From positions 1-64,000 of the forward strand of contig JAFTVW010000038.1 of assembly GCA_017465605.1 (NCBI GenBank): 64,000 nucleotides of DNA. Reading direction: 5' to 3'. The notes under the pieces are model-generated. The model had not been told where the DNA came from. It saw nothing but the letters and a program-made list of their open reading frames with translations, and made no database searches. The translations under genes and the position numbers were made by a program. Source of the DNA: Alistipes sp. GTDB lineage: Bacteria > Bacteroidota > Bacteroidia > Bacteroidales > Rikenellaceae. This document shows positions 44,334 to 52,152 of the stretch, one piece after another. Positions within the stretch are counted from its first letter, which is position 1. Each line of letters starts with the position of its first letter.

Positions 44334-44346
44334 GATAATAAATGTT

Positions 44347-46653
44347 TTAGTGCTGAATCTCTTGGCTCATTGATTTTGGTCGATTTTCAGGTGCACTTCC
44401 CCACTCTTTGTTGGGGGTGTTACCCATCTGAAAACGTATTGTCTTGTTGCCTTTGAAAATCTCATCGTGCAGGAGATAGTTGCGCGAATAGGGCTTACCA
44501 TCAATCGTAACCGATTGTACATAACAATTCTCGCGCGAAGCTCCGTCGGCCACAATTCTCAGCACGCCCTTTTTGTGTCGCAACTCCACATCTTTGAATA
44601 TCGGACAACCTATACAATAGACTCCTTGACCGTGTGTCATCGGGTAGAATCCCATTGCACTCATCACATACCACGCCGACATCTGCCCGCAATCATCATT
44701 GCCACACATTCCGTAGTGGTTGGTGTTGTAGAGCGTATAGAGAATATCGCTTATGCGCCGTTGAGCCTTCCACGGCTGACCAATATAGTTGTAGATGTAG
44801 AGCGTGTGGTGCCCCGGCTCGTTACCGTGAGCATATTGTCCTATGCGGCCCGTAATATCGGGCGCAGGATTCGGCCCGTGAAGCTCCGAGCTGACCAAAA
44901 ACAGTGAATCGAGTTTCTCGGAAAAAGCCTCCTCACCTCCATACAACTCGGCAAGTCCTGCAATATCGTGCGGCACGAAGAAACTCCATTGCCACGAAGT
45001 TCCCTCGCAGAAATCATCGTCGGGCTGATAGTGATTCGAGTAGAATGGGTCAAATGGTGTGCGCCATTCGCCTTTCGAGTTGCGACCACGCATAAATCGA
45101 GTCTCGGTGTCGAATAGATTTTTGTATCGTTTTGCCCGCTCAATGTAGGTGGCGTAATCCTTTTCGTGCCCGAGCATACGAGCCATTTGGGCTATACACC
45201 AGTCGGCATAGCAGTATTCCAATGTCTTCGATACCGATGTGATCTCTTTGTCGAAAGGTACATATCCATACTCGTTGTAATATCGTGCGCCTCGGAAATC
45301 TCGCAAAAAGTAACCAAACGTATCACGATTGGCCGATGCCTTCATTGCCTCAAACAGAGCTTCGACATCAAAACCCCTGATTCCTTTTGAGTAGATGTCG
45401 GCAATCACAGGCATCGAATTGTATCCTATCATACACATTGTCTCCACACCAGCCAACAACCAAATCGGTAGCTGTCCGCAGTGACGATAATGTTCGAGCA
45501 TTGTCTTTGCCAAATCGCGTGTAACCTCGGGGTGTAGGATATTCATCAGCGGTATCTGCGTGCGGAATGTATCCCAGGGGCTGAATACTCCTCCATAGTA
45601 GTTGAAATTTCCACGATATACCTTCGAGTCGGAACTTCGATATTCACCCGTCACATCGGAGTATAGTTGCGGGTAGAGATGTGCAAAATATAGGCAGGTG
45701 TAAAACACCTCCTTTTGCGGGGTGTCAGCATCGGCTATTTTGATTGCAGATAGGGTGTTGTTCCACTCCTTGCGGGTGGCAGCTCGTACGCGGTCGAAAT
45801 CGAATGTCTTTATCTCAGCCTTTAAGTTGCGTTTTGCACCCTCCATACTCACAGGCGATATTCCCACACGAGCAACTATCGGCTTATCGCCCTCGCCAAA
45901 CGAAAGCAAAGCTCTTACATCACACCCATTGGCCGATTTTGCATTGGGCTGGTGGTTACGGTCAAGATAGATTTTATAGTTGGCAATAGGCTCCGATAGC
46001 TCGGCGTAAAAATAGACGTGCTGTTCGGGGGCCCAACCATTCGATATGCGATAACCTTGTATGGTGCGAGAGTCGATTAATTCTATGTATGATAGTTTTA
46101 CGGTATCGAAATCATCTTCTGGGATTATCGTGCAAGCGTGTTCGCAGCCGTGTTTAAGGTCAATGAGCAGATTGCGCTCCGACGAAGTGGGGTAGCTGTA
46201 ACGGTGCATACCGCATCGCTTTGTAGCTGTGAGCTCAGCTTCAATGTTGCTGTCGAGCAGCGTCACTCGATAGTATGCTGGCTCAACGTGCTCTTTATCG
46301 TGCGAGAACCGGCTTGATACTCGTGGCGGACATTGTGCTTTGTCGGCCCACTCTGTGCGTGTGAGCGGAAAAAACATAATATCCTTGAAGTCGGTGCCGC
46401 CTACACCCGATTTGTGAGTGTGGCTGAATCCGTATATGTGACCGTGATGATATATATATCCCGATGCCGAGAAGAATGTGTCGGGACAGAGCTCTACCAT
46501 TCCAAAAGGAGCCGCCGCAACGGGAGCTACGCAACCGTTGTTCGATGTCCCCATCATCGGTCGCACCAAGTCAACAGGCTGAGTATTGTCGGCGTGGGCA
46601 ATTGCTACCAATGCGATAGTAAGCAGTGAAGTGAACCAAAATCTAAATTTCAT
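44347..46653 (-). CDS. Glycoside hydrolase family 92 (alpha-mannosidase)
   Basis: 768 residues, signal peptide 1-21. Exported GH92 exo-alpha-mannosidases trim N-glycans or yeast mannans with a calcium-assisted inverting mechanism. The N-terminal beta-sandwich starts VDLVRPMMGTSNNGCVAPVA and has FGMVELCPDT and GFSHTHKSGVGGTDF. The C-terminal (alpha/alpha)6 domain has GGVFSPWDTFRTQIPL (about 350-365), the hallmark HGNEPGHHTLYIYNYIGQPW and GMCGNDDCGQMSAWYVMSAM with the family's NDDxGQMSAW. It is single-gene, with a promoter-like site at 46682-46689. There is no SusC/D pair nearby, so it is an orphan enzyme rather than part of a PUL in this window. Confidence 0.96.
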   Translation of the reverse strand: MKFRFWFTSLLTIALVAIAHADNTQPVDLVRPMMGTSNNGCVAPVAAAPFGMVELCPDTFFSASGYIYHHGHIYGFSHTHKSGVGGTDFKDIMFFPLTRTEWADKAQCPPRVSSRFSHDKEHVEPAYYRVTLLDSNIEAELTATKRCGMHRYSYPTSSERNLLIDLKHGCEHACTIIPEDDFDTVKLSYIELIDSRTIQGYRISNGWAPEQHVYFYAELSEPIANYKIYLDRNHQPNAKSANGCDVRALLSFGEGDKPIVARVGISPVSMEGAKRNLKAEIKTFDFDRVRAATRKEWNNTLSAIKIADADTPQKEVFYTCLYFAHLYPQLYSDVTGEYRSSDSKVYRGNFNYYGGVFSPWDTFRTQIPLMNILHPEVTRDLAKTMLEHYRHCGQLPIWLLAGVETMCMIGYNSMPVIADIYSKGIRGFDVEALFEAMKASANRDTFGYFLRDFRGARYYNEYGYVPFDKEITSVSKTLEYCYADWCIAQMARMLGHEKDYATYIERAKRYKNLFDTETRFMRGRNSKGEWRTPFDPFYSNHYQPDDDFCEGTSWQWSFFVPHDIAGLAELYGGEEAFSEKLDSLFLVSSELHGPNPAPDITGRIGQYAHGNEPGHHTLYIYNYIGQPWKAQRRISDILYTLYNTNHYGMCGNDDCGQMSAWYVMSAMGFYPMTHGQGVYCIGCPIFKDVELRHKKGVLRIVADGASRENCYVQSVTIDGKPYSRNYLLHDEIFKGNKTIRFQMGNTPNKEWGSAPENRPKSMSQEIQH

Positions 46654-46681
46654 TCTATTTATTATATATTATCGTATAATA

Positions 46682-46689
46682 CAAATATA
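46682..46689 (-). promoter_or_regulatory. Probable -7 element for the GH92 gene
   Basis: Minus-strand TATATTTG, 28 nt before the start codon. No good -33 match at the right distance. Confidence 0.5.
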
Positions 46690-46722
46690 CAAAATGCTTT
46701 GCAAATATTGGCTTTGCACAAT

Positions 46723-46757
46723 AAAAAAAGCGACAAGTCATTTAGGCTTGTCGCTTT
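46723..46757 (-). terminator. Intrinsic terminator facing the GH92 gene
   Basis: On the minus strand, AAAGCGACAAG (46747-46757) pairs with CTTGTCGCTTT (46728-46737 and on) around a 9-nt loop, followed by a run of T. The stop codon of the small open frame 46742-46831 lies in its loop. It insulates GH92 from upstream minus-strand transcription. Confidence 0.8.
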
Positions 46758-46831
46758 GAGTAGGACATTGCATCGAAATTTCTAACCTGTTCCTGAAAGA
46801 CTTTGAAGTCGTTATCCTCTTTGTGGAGTGG
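46742..46831 (-). pseudogene. Possible gene remnant (29 codons, no start)
   Basis: A minus-strand frame between an in-frame TAA (46832-46834) and TAA (46742-46744) reads PLHKEDNDFKVFQEQVRNFD then AMSYSKRQA. It has no ATG/GTG/TTG before the late Met, but its composition is protein-like. It ends exactly at an intrinsic terminator, and its upstream end meets the palindromic repeat at 46838. It may be the tail of a gene cut off by that repeat, or chance. I do not recognise the sequence. Confidence 0.3.
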
Positions 46832-46837
46832 TTAGGT

Positions 46838-46880
46838 AACCCCTCCCTTTGTCAAAGGGAGGGGACAGAGGGGAGGGACT
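46838..46880. repeat. Double-palindrome repeat, divergent copy R4
   Basis: CCCCTCCCTTTGTCAAAGGGAGGGG (25 bp; centre near 46852; arms CCCCTCCCTTTG and CAAAGGGAGGGG) followed by ACAGAGGGGAGGGAC. Same style as R1-R3 (a G/C-rich palindrome next to a GGGAGGGA-type segment) but with different stem sequences. Confidence 0.6.
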
Positions 46881-46901
46881 GTAAATATATTTGAGGAGAT
46901 A

Positions 46902-46922
46902 AGTCCTCCCCCCGCTACCATA
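46902..46922 (+). repeat. Inverted copy of the tRNA-fMet 3' end
   Basis: 46902-46922 (begins AGTCCTCCCCCCGCTACC) is the exact reverse complement of 46956-46976, which is the T-arm 3' strand, acceptor 3' strand and CCA of tRNA-fMet plus two bases. Between the two arms sit only 33 nt with the tRNA terminator hairpin. In the primary transcript, this arm could pair with the tRNA's 3' half if transcription reads through the terminator. Confidence 0.9.
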
Positions 46923-46955
46923 AAATAAAAGAGGAAATCCGAAAAGGATTTCCTC
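46921..46955 (-). terminator. Terminator of tRNA-fMet
   Basis: On the minus strand, GAGGAAATCC / GGATTTCCTC (46946-46955/46931-46940) is a perfect 10-bp stem with a TTTTC loop, followed by TTTTATTTTA. It starts 3 nt after the CCA end of the tRNA. Confidence 0.92.
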
Positions 46956-46957
46956 TA

Positions 46958-47033
46958 TGGTAGCGGGGGGAGGACTCGAACCTCCGACCTCCGGGTTATG
47001 AGCCCGACGAGCTGCCAACTGCTCTACCCCGCG
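46958..47033 (-). tRNA. Initiator tRNA-Met (anticodon CAT)
   Basis: 76 nt including an encoded CCA (46958-46960). Anticodon loop CTCATAA sits on the GGG/CCC stem diagnostic of initiator tRNA. The first acceptor position is C1 opposite T72, an unpaired 1:72 position as required for formylation and initiation; most bacteria have C1-A72. Acceptor GCGGGG/CCCCGC, T arm GGAGG-TTCGAGT-CCTCC. Promoter at 47080-47110 and terminator at 46921-46955 make it a stand-alone unit. Confidence 0.95.
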
Positions 47034-47079
47034 ATGTATCGTTATATGGGCGTTGCCCGATATCTCATATTTCGTGGTG

Positions 47080-47110
47080 CAAAGATAGACAAAATTTTTA
47101 TATAACCAAA
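47080..47110 (-). promoter_or_regulatory. Promoter for tRNA-fMet
   Basis: Minus-strand TTTG (47107-47110), 19 nt, TATCTTTG (47080-47087). Start near 47073, 40 nt before the mature tRNA. Confidence 0.75.
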
Positions 47111-47206
47111 ATATTTCCTGCTTTTTTGTCCTCTATGCCCCGTTTTACCTCGCTCCAAACCCGAATTACGGCGGCTTGATGGCAAGTGTTATACTCAGCA
47201 GTACAC

Positions 47207-49000
47207 CTATCTCAAATTCCCTGCCACGATTTCCGACAGGTCAACGACCTTGCTTCTTGTGCCGCGCGCAATTGCTTTTTTGCAGAGAGGGCAGGCTGTA
47301 ACAAGAGTCTTTGCTCCCGTAGAGTCCATCTCCTCGGCTACGTTGGTGGCTATGCTGAGTTGTTGCTTGTCGTCGATTACCGTATTTGCCAACGATGAGC
47401 CGCAACATAGAGCATTCTTGCGGTTATGCTCTGTCTCCAATAGCTTACCGATGGCCTCAATTACCGCGCGAGGCTCTTCGTATATGCCGCTGCCTCGTCC
47501 TAACTCGCAGGGGTCGTGATATGTAAACGTTTGCTCTGCGTTATATTTGATTCTCAGGCGGCCTTGTTGGATAAGTCGCAAAATATATTCCGAGTGGTGC
47601 AATACCTCAATACCCTCCAAATTGTACTCTTCGCGGAACACTCTTAGGCATATTGGGCAAGATGTAACCAATGTGGTGATATCGTGTTGCTTAAATAGTC
47701 GTTTGTTGAAATCCATCATATTTTGAGCCGAATCGGTCTCACCCGTCAGTTTCATAGGGCGACCGCAACATACGCCACCATCTTTATCGGCCCACCAAAC
47801 ATTCTCTCTGGCTGCCGTGAAAATCTTTTCCATAGCGTGTAGGGTGTTGGGCGTAAGTAGTGTCATACAACCTGCAAAGTACCCCACACGTCCTTCTCCC
47901 ATTGAGTAGTCTTTCCCTCGAAGATAGTTATAACGGCCCTCGTTGGGAATATTACGCATCGAAGTACGCGAATTTAGTCGAAGTGTGTTGAGGTTGATTC
48001 CTACGGGGCATACCTGCTCACATCTACCGCACATCAAGCAGTTGTGTGCAATCTTTTGTTGGAGCATATTGTAGCGGCGATCACGCAGGAAATATACCGA
48101 CTGCACGTCGTGAATCCCGAGTTGCTGCTGCAATTGGCAGGGGTCGATACAAATTCCACAACGAGAGCAAGCCTCCACCTCAAAGTTGTCGTATGACTTC
48201 TCCTTATCTTGTGGGCGTAGTTTGTAGTGACGCAGGAAGATAAGCGGAATCTCGGTGAAGATGTGCATATATCGCGAGAAAGGCATCGCCATAAAGAATA
48301 CACCCAAAGCCAACGAATATATCCACCAAATAGGCTCGTATGCCCACTCCAAAATATTGTCGCTTACCACCATCGACAGTAGTTTGCCTATCCCACCCGT
48401 AAGGAATCCTCCGCCACCGTATATTGCAGCTGTTATGCTCTCGGCAATCAGTCGTACGGGGAATACAAACCATAGAGCCGTCAGCGCAATCTTATCGAAG
48501 AAGATGTGCTGTGTGGCACGTTTCATACCCAATTTAGCTGAGTTACGACGTTTGTACCACGCCAAAGCTACGCCCGAAAGTACAAACATCAGAAGCAAAT
48601 CCATTACGAAGTCGAAAATTGCGATGTGGGTATTGATTCCGTTCAGCGCAGCGAAGTATTTGAAGAAAACGTGTCCCTGCAATGGTACCCAACGCGCACC
48701 CAAGTATGCAACCGTCTCGGCCCAGCCCACCACAATCAGCAAGAACCAGCCGAATGCGAGGCTCATATGCATATATCCCAAGCGTTTGTTGATGCGGAAT
48801 ATGCGGCGGTGTAGCAACGATTCGCATACTACCTCCCAGATTGCCATCATTGTTTGAGGCGAAACCAACCCTTTGCCTAATAACACAAGGTCGCTTTTGG
48901 GTAATGCTCTCAGCCACGATACATATTTAATTATTATCGCGGCAAACATCACCGTAGCACCAATTATGAATGGTATGCAGAAATTTGCGAAAAAGGTCAT
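47207..49000 (-). CDS. Membrane HdrD/HdrE-like iron-sulfur protein
   Basis: 597 residues. The N-terminal ~270 residues hold five to six membrane helices of the NarI/HdrE-like heme b type (first at about 4-27; later YMHMSLAFGWFLLIVVGW and FDFVMDLLLMFVLSGVALAWY, with histidines that could bind heme). A ferredoxin-like region follows: CSRCGICIDPC (about 288-298) and CLMCGRCEQVCPVG (about 330-343). Then two CCG cysteine-rich domains: GCMTL...GVCCGRPM...TSCPIC and HDPCELGR...ALCCGSSL...TACPLC, the non-cubane cluster ligands of HdrB/HdrD. It is the last gene of a five-gene operon and would join the soluble Hdr-like proteins to the quinone pool (inference). Confidence 0.88.
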   Translation of the reverse strand: MTFFANFCIPFIIGATVMFAAIIIKYVSWLRALPKSDLVLLGKGLVSPQTMMAIWEVVCESLLHRRIFRINKRLGYMHMSLAFGWFLLIVVGWAETVAYLGARWVPLQGHVFFKYFAALNGINTHIAIFDFVMDLLLMFVLSGVALAWYKRRNSAKLGMKRATQHIFFDKIALTALWFVFPVRLIAESITAAIYGGGGFLTGGIGKLLSMVVSDNILEWAYEPIWWIYSLALGVFFMAMPFSRYMHIFTEIPLIFLRHYKLRPQDKEKSYDNFEVEACSRCGICIDPCQLQQQLGIHDVQSVYFLRDRRYNMLQQKIAHNCLMCGRCEQVCPVGINLNTLRLNSRTSMRNIPNEGRYNYLRGKDYSMGEGRVGYFAGCMTLLTPNTLHAMEKIFTAARENVWWADKDGGVCCGRPMKLTGETDSAQNMMDFNKRLFKQHDITTLVTSCPICLRVFREEYNLEGIEVLHHSEYILRLIQQGRLRIKYNAEQTFTYHDPCELGRGSGIYEEPRAVIEAIGKLLETEHNRKNALCCGSSLANTVIDDKQQLSIATNVAEEMDSTGAKTLVTACPLCKKAIARGTRSKVVDLSEIVAGNLR

Positions 49001-49001
49001 A

Positions 49002-49331
49002 TTAGAAGTCTCCTAATTTACGTTTGATTAGCATTATAACGCCACGAGTGTTTATGCCGCGTGGGCATACCAAGCGACACTTTCCACAGAGCATACATTT
49101 GTTCAGTTCCTCGTATGCTCCCTGATATTCGCCTCGGCGCACAAGTGTATGTACTTTGCGGAAGTTGTACTCCGTAAGATTACCAGCCGTACAAGTAGCC
49201 GTACACGAACCACAACCTATGCAGGCCTGCAATTCGGGCATTTCGGCAATAATCTCTTTGCTTTTATTGAGATTGTTGCGGTCGATATCTATCACTCTGG
49301 GGCGGCTTATAGAAAATCCGAAGTTAATCAT
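49002..49331 (-). CDS. HdrC-like 4Fe-4S dicluster protein
   Basis: 109 residues with two cubane cluster motifs, CIGCGSCTATC (about 37-47) and CMLCGKCRLVCPRG (about 79-92). This is the HdrC-type arrangement, in which an electron path leads to a CCG-domain partner. No signal peptide, cytoplasmic. It sits between the HdrA-like gene (23 bp upstream) and the membrane HdrD/E-like gene (1 bp downstream). A second HdrC-like gene (51457-52152) heads the operon, so this one most likely pairs with the membrane protein. Confidence 0.92.
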   Translation of the reverse strand: MINFGFSISRPRVIDIDRNNLNKSKEIIAEMPELQACIGCGSCTATCTAGNLTEYNFRKVHTLVRRGEYQGAYEELNKCMLCGKCRLVCPRGINTRGVIMLIKRKLGDF

Positions 49332-49354
49332 CTCTTGTTGTTTGTGTGGTGTGA

Positions 49355-50365
49355 CTACTTATTCCTAAGCCAATCGCTCACTCGCAATGCGGCTGTTGCA
49401 CCATCGCAAAGTGCCTCGGCAACATTCTTTGGTGCAGTGATGGCACCTGCATAGAAGATACCCTCCACGTTACTCTCGGCATTGCCTAAGAATGCGTCTT
49501 TGGGTTGCATAAAACCGCTGGCTTGACGTTGTAGGCCGCTATCGGTTTCGAGCGTAGTGTTCATATCGTTGGCACGCATTCCAATCAGCAGCACAAGCAT
49601 ATCCACTCCAATCTTCAATGGGCGGCCCGTAAGTGTATCCTCGGCCTTGATTTGCAGACGGTTGTCGATTGTGGGGCTTACCTCCGATATTCTGCCTCGC
49701 ACGAAGTGTACGTTGTATTTCTGCTGAGCCTCACGATACATCTCTTCGTAGCCGGGGCCAAACATACGAATATCCATATAGAAGTTAAATACGTCGGCCG
49801 AAGGGAATAGCTGCTTCAACTCAATTGCCTGCTTTACACCGGTAACACAGCATACCTTCGAGCAGTGACGTTGGCATACCTTCTCATCTCGTGAGCCTAC
49901 GCAGTGCAGTATTGCAATTCGGCGTGGCACTCTGCCATCAGCCAATCTCACATCGTTCTTGTTGAACATCTCCTCCAAGTCGGCTGCCGTAATCACATTG
50001 TCGTAGATTCCATAACCATACTCCTCTTTGATTCGAGCGTCGAAAAGAGTATATCCCGTAGCAATCACCACAGCGTCGCACGAGAGCTCCTCACCCGATG
50101 CCAATCGCACGCTATTGGGCGTAACTTGTGTAGCCTCGCAACCTGTCTTTATGGTGATGTTATCGGCTTTTGCGATTTTGTGGCGCAGACCGCTCAAAAC
50201 ATCACTCGCAGGAGTGAATGTAGGAAATAGCTTATGCCAATTCTTCACCTTGCCACCTGTGTCAGCCTCCTTTTCGAGGATTGTAACGCGCACGCCCTGC
50301 TGTGCAAGTTCGCTCGCGCATTGCATACCTGCTACTCCTCCACCAATGATTATAATATGTTTCAT
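49355..50365 (-). CDS. HdrA-like FAD-dependent oxidoreductase (short form)
   Basis: 336 residues. FAD-binding GGGVAGMQCASELAQQG (about 8-24), EKEADTGGKV, VVIATGY (about 99-105) and the HdrA signature LHCVGSRDEKVCQRHCSKVCC (written as LHCVGSRDE and HCSKVCC, about 153-174). The family's second FAD segment is near GIFYAGAITAPKNVAEAL. It lacks the N-terminal and C-terminal ferredoxin domains and the thioredoxin-reductase insert of methanogen HdrA, so it is the compact form. HdrA is where electrons bifurcate or enter in methanogens; here that is unproven. hdrB-like is 2 bp upstream. Confidence 0.9.
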   Translation of the reverse strand: MKHIIIIGGGVAGMQCASELAQQGVRVTILEKEADTGGKVKNWHKLFPTFTPASDVLSGLRHKIAKADNITIKTGCEATQVTPNSVRLASGEELSCDAVVIATGYTLFDARIKEEYGYGIYDNVITAADLEEMFNKNDVRLADGRVPRRIAILHCVGSRDEKVCQRHCSKVCCVTGVKQAIELKQLFPSADVFNFYMDIRMFGPGYEEMYREAQQKYNVHFVRGRISEVSPTIDNRLQIKAEDTLTGRPLKIGVDMLVLLIGMRANDMNTTLETDSGLQRQASGFMQPKDAFLGNAESNVEGIFYAGAITAPKNVAEALCDGATAALRVSDWLRNK

Positions 50366-50367
50366 AA

Positions 50368-51453
50368 TTAGAATCTTCTTTTGTAAATAGTATCTTCTGA
50401 ACAGCTATTGACAATAGCTCTTTCGGGTCGGCCAATGTATTTTCCGTTGCGACCCAAATACTTTGCCGACGGGTTATACTCAATGCCCATCTTGTCGAGC
50501 AGAGGCTCTACATCAACTTGATGCATCTGCATACCCAATTCCCAAGGGTCGTAACCAAGCACCAAACCCGCCATCTCCTCGTATGTAAGCACAGGGATAC
50601 CAGTTCCCCCAGCTCCGTAGGTTATGCCCTCCATCTCGGCAATCGTGTATTGCCACTTGTCGAGGAACATCGAACAACCAGGGCAGTTGCACACTATAAA
50701 GTCAGGTTTGTATGGAGCCATACTCTCCAACTTCTTGTGAGAGTTTGCAATCGAATAACCTCTGTTGGCTTGAACCAAGTAGTTGCGGAATCCAAATCCG
50801 CAGCAGTGGCGACGCTCGGGGTAATCAACCAACTCTCCGCCCCACGATTCAACCATTCCGGCCAAGACGTATGGGAACTCCGAACCTCCAATGCCCGATT
50901 TTGGGAAAATCTTAGCGTAGTGACAGCCGATATGCTCTACAACTTTCAAAGGCTCTCCTGTATGATAGTTTACCAATTTGCGTACAGCCTTTTGGGCTAT
51001 CTCCTCGCGGTGATGGAAGATAACATCTGAGGTGTGAGCCAAGTTCTTTGGTTTCTTGAACTCGCGCCCTGTGGCTTTGTAGAGATTCTCACGAGTCTTC
51101 TCCTCTGTTTCGGGAAACTCCTCCCAAGTAGCCAACAACTCGGTGTAGATACCAAACGATGTGATGCACGACGAAGTGAAATTCTCATATCCCGCCTCGC
51201 TCATCAAGGCAAATTGGCGAGCTACGACCGTCATAATTGTCTCCAATGGCACCACGTCGGAGTGGTATCCGATACCCGTACACGATGTGTGCAGAGGGTC
51301 GTCGAAAATATCGCGTCCGAGTTTTTTGCCCAAAATATCGAGAAAAACCTTCTCGCTTCCCGGAAAAAAGTTCTGACGTATGCACGAGCGAGCATAATAG
51401 TAATGGTCGTCGGCTATATCTTTCTGATAATCAGTCCAGCTTGAACGTTTCAT
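50368..51453 (-). CDS. HdrB-like CCG-domain iron-sulfur protein
   Basis: 361 residues. Two cysteine-rich halves as in HdrB. The second is canonical: HIGCHYAK (about 173-180), RRHCCGFGFR (about 214-223) and VCNCPGCSMF (about 252-261), the CxnCCGxnCxxC set that binds a non-cubane [4Fe-4S] cluster. The first half keeps only CIRQNFFPG, HTSCTGIGYHSD and SSCITSFGIY, so its cluster is doubtful. The last ~55 residues (MGIEYNPSAKYLGRNGKYIGRPERAIVNSCS) are an extension not typical of short HdrB. It lies 3 bp after hdrC-like and 2 bp before hdrA-like. Confidence 0.88.
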   Translation of the reverse strand: MKRSSWTDYQKDIADDHYYYARSCIRQNFFPGSEKVFLDILGKKLGRDIFDDPLHTSCTGIGYHSDVVPLETIMTVVARQFALMSEAGYENFTSSCITSFGIYTELLATWEEFPETEEKTRENLYKATGREFKKPKNLAHTSDVIFHHREEIAQKAVRKLVNYHTGEPLKVVEHIGCHYAKIFPKSGIGGSEFPYVLAGMVESWGGELVDYPERRHCCGFGFRNYLVQANRGYSIANSHKKLESMAPYKPDFIVCNCPGCSMFLDKWQYTIAEMEGITYGAGGTGIPVLTYEEMAGLVLGYDPWELGMQMHQVDVEPLLDKMGIEYNPSAKYLGRNGKYIGRPERAIVNSCSEDTIYKRRF

Positions 51454-51456
51454 ATC

Positions 51457-52152
51457 CTAATAATGTTCGTTAGTGTTGCGGGTATATACCTCCATAAAGT
51501 ACTCTTCGTTGGCACCGTCGAATCCCATTTCGCGAGCCTTTTTGTCGGAATACTTCTCAATAGTGTCGAACATCTCTGTTCCACCCGTAATGTCGAATAT
51601 CTTGTGAATCTCATCGAGCGTTTGGTCCGATACCTTGCGCAATGCACCTGCACCCTCTTTGCCATAGCACGAGGTGAATTGTCCGTATATTTGCTCATCG
51701 TTATCGATAATCCACTTCCACACTGTTCCCTGCTCGGGGTGTAGCTCAGGGCGAATATTGCGAGGTGTGAGGCAATATCCACTGCGAAGAATATTGTCGC
51801 CGATTGCACGTTTAAGAGCCAGCTGCTGGCGACCCTTTTCGCTCTCAACAAAGAATCCTAACTTCTGCGAAAGTGTGCGCAGAGCCTGAATCACATAGCC
51901 GGGGGTGTTACCTCTCGGGCAGCGTGGTCGGCACGACATACACTCACCGCAATACCATATTGTGTTGCTTTTCAATAACTCCTCAATCGCCTCATCGTCG
52001 CGTGTCTGCACGATGCTCACGATTTGACGGGGGTCGTAATTATAGAATGCTGCTGCGGGACATACGGCGGTGCAGACTCCACAGTTCATACAGGCTGTGA
52101 GTCCCTCTTTGAGGCGCACATCTTCCAACAACATATCGAAATATTTGCTCAT
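51457..52152 (-). CDS. HdrC-like 4Fe-4S protein
   Basis: 231 residues. CMNCGVCTAVCPAAAF (about 21-36) and CGECMSCRPRCPRG (about 68-81) are two cubane cluster motifs in HdrC spacing. The C-terminal half is helical and contains no further cysteine clusters apart from scattered Cys. It is the first gene of the Hdr-like operon C-B-A-C-D/E. The ATG at 52152 directly follows a hairpin and seven T residues (52153-52187). Confidence 0.9.
   Translation of the reverse strand: MSKYFDMLLEDVRLKEGLTACMNCGVCTAVCPAAAFYNYDPRQIVSIVQTRDDEAIEELLKSNTIWYCGECMSCRPRCPRGNTPGYVIQALRTLSQKLGFFVESEKGRQQLALKRAIGDNILRSGYCLTPRNIRPELHPEQGTVWKWIIDNDEQIYGQFTSCYGKEGAGALRKVSDQTLDEIHKIFDITGGTEMFDTIEKYSDKKAREMGFDGANEEYFMEVYTRNTNEHY

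Noticed and set aside
46760..46860. 6S-like or other structured RNA between GH92 and tRNA-fMet
   Set aside because: Apart from the terminator and the palindromic repeat no long-range pairing was found; a start-less coding remnant explains it at least as well.
48255..48857. 200-codon plus-strand frame inside the membrane Hdr-like gene
   Set aside because: Antisense shadow; no promoter, no signal or family similarity.
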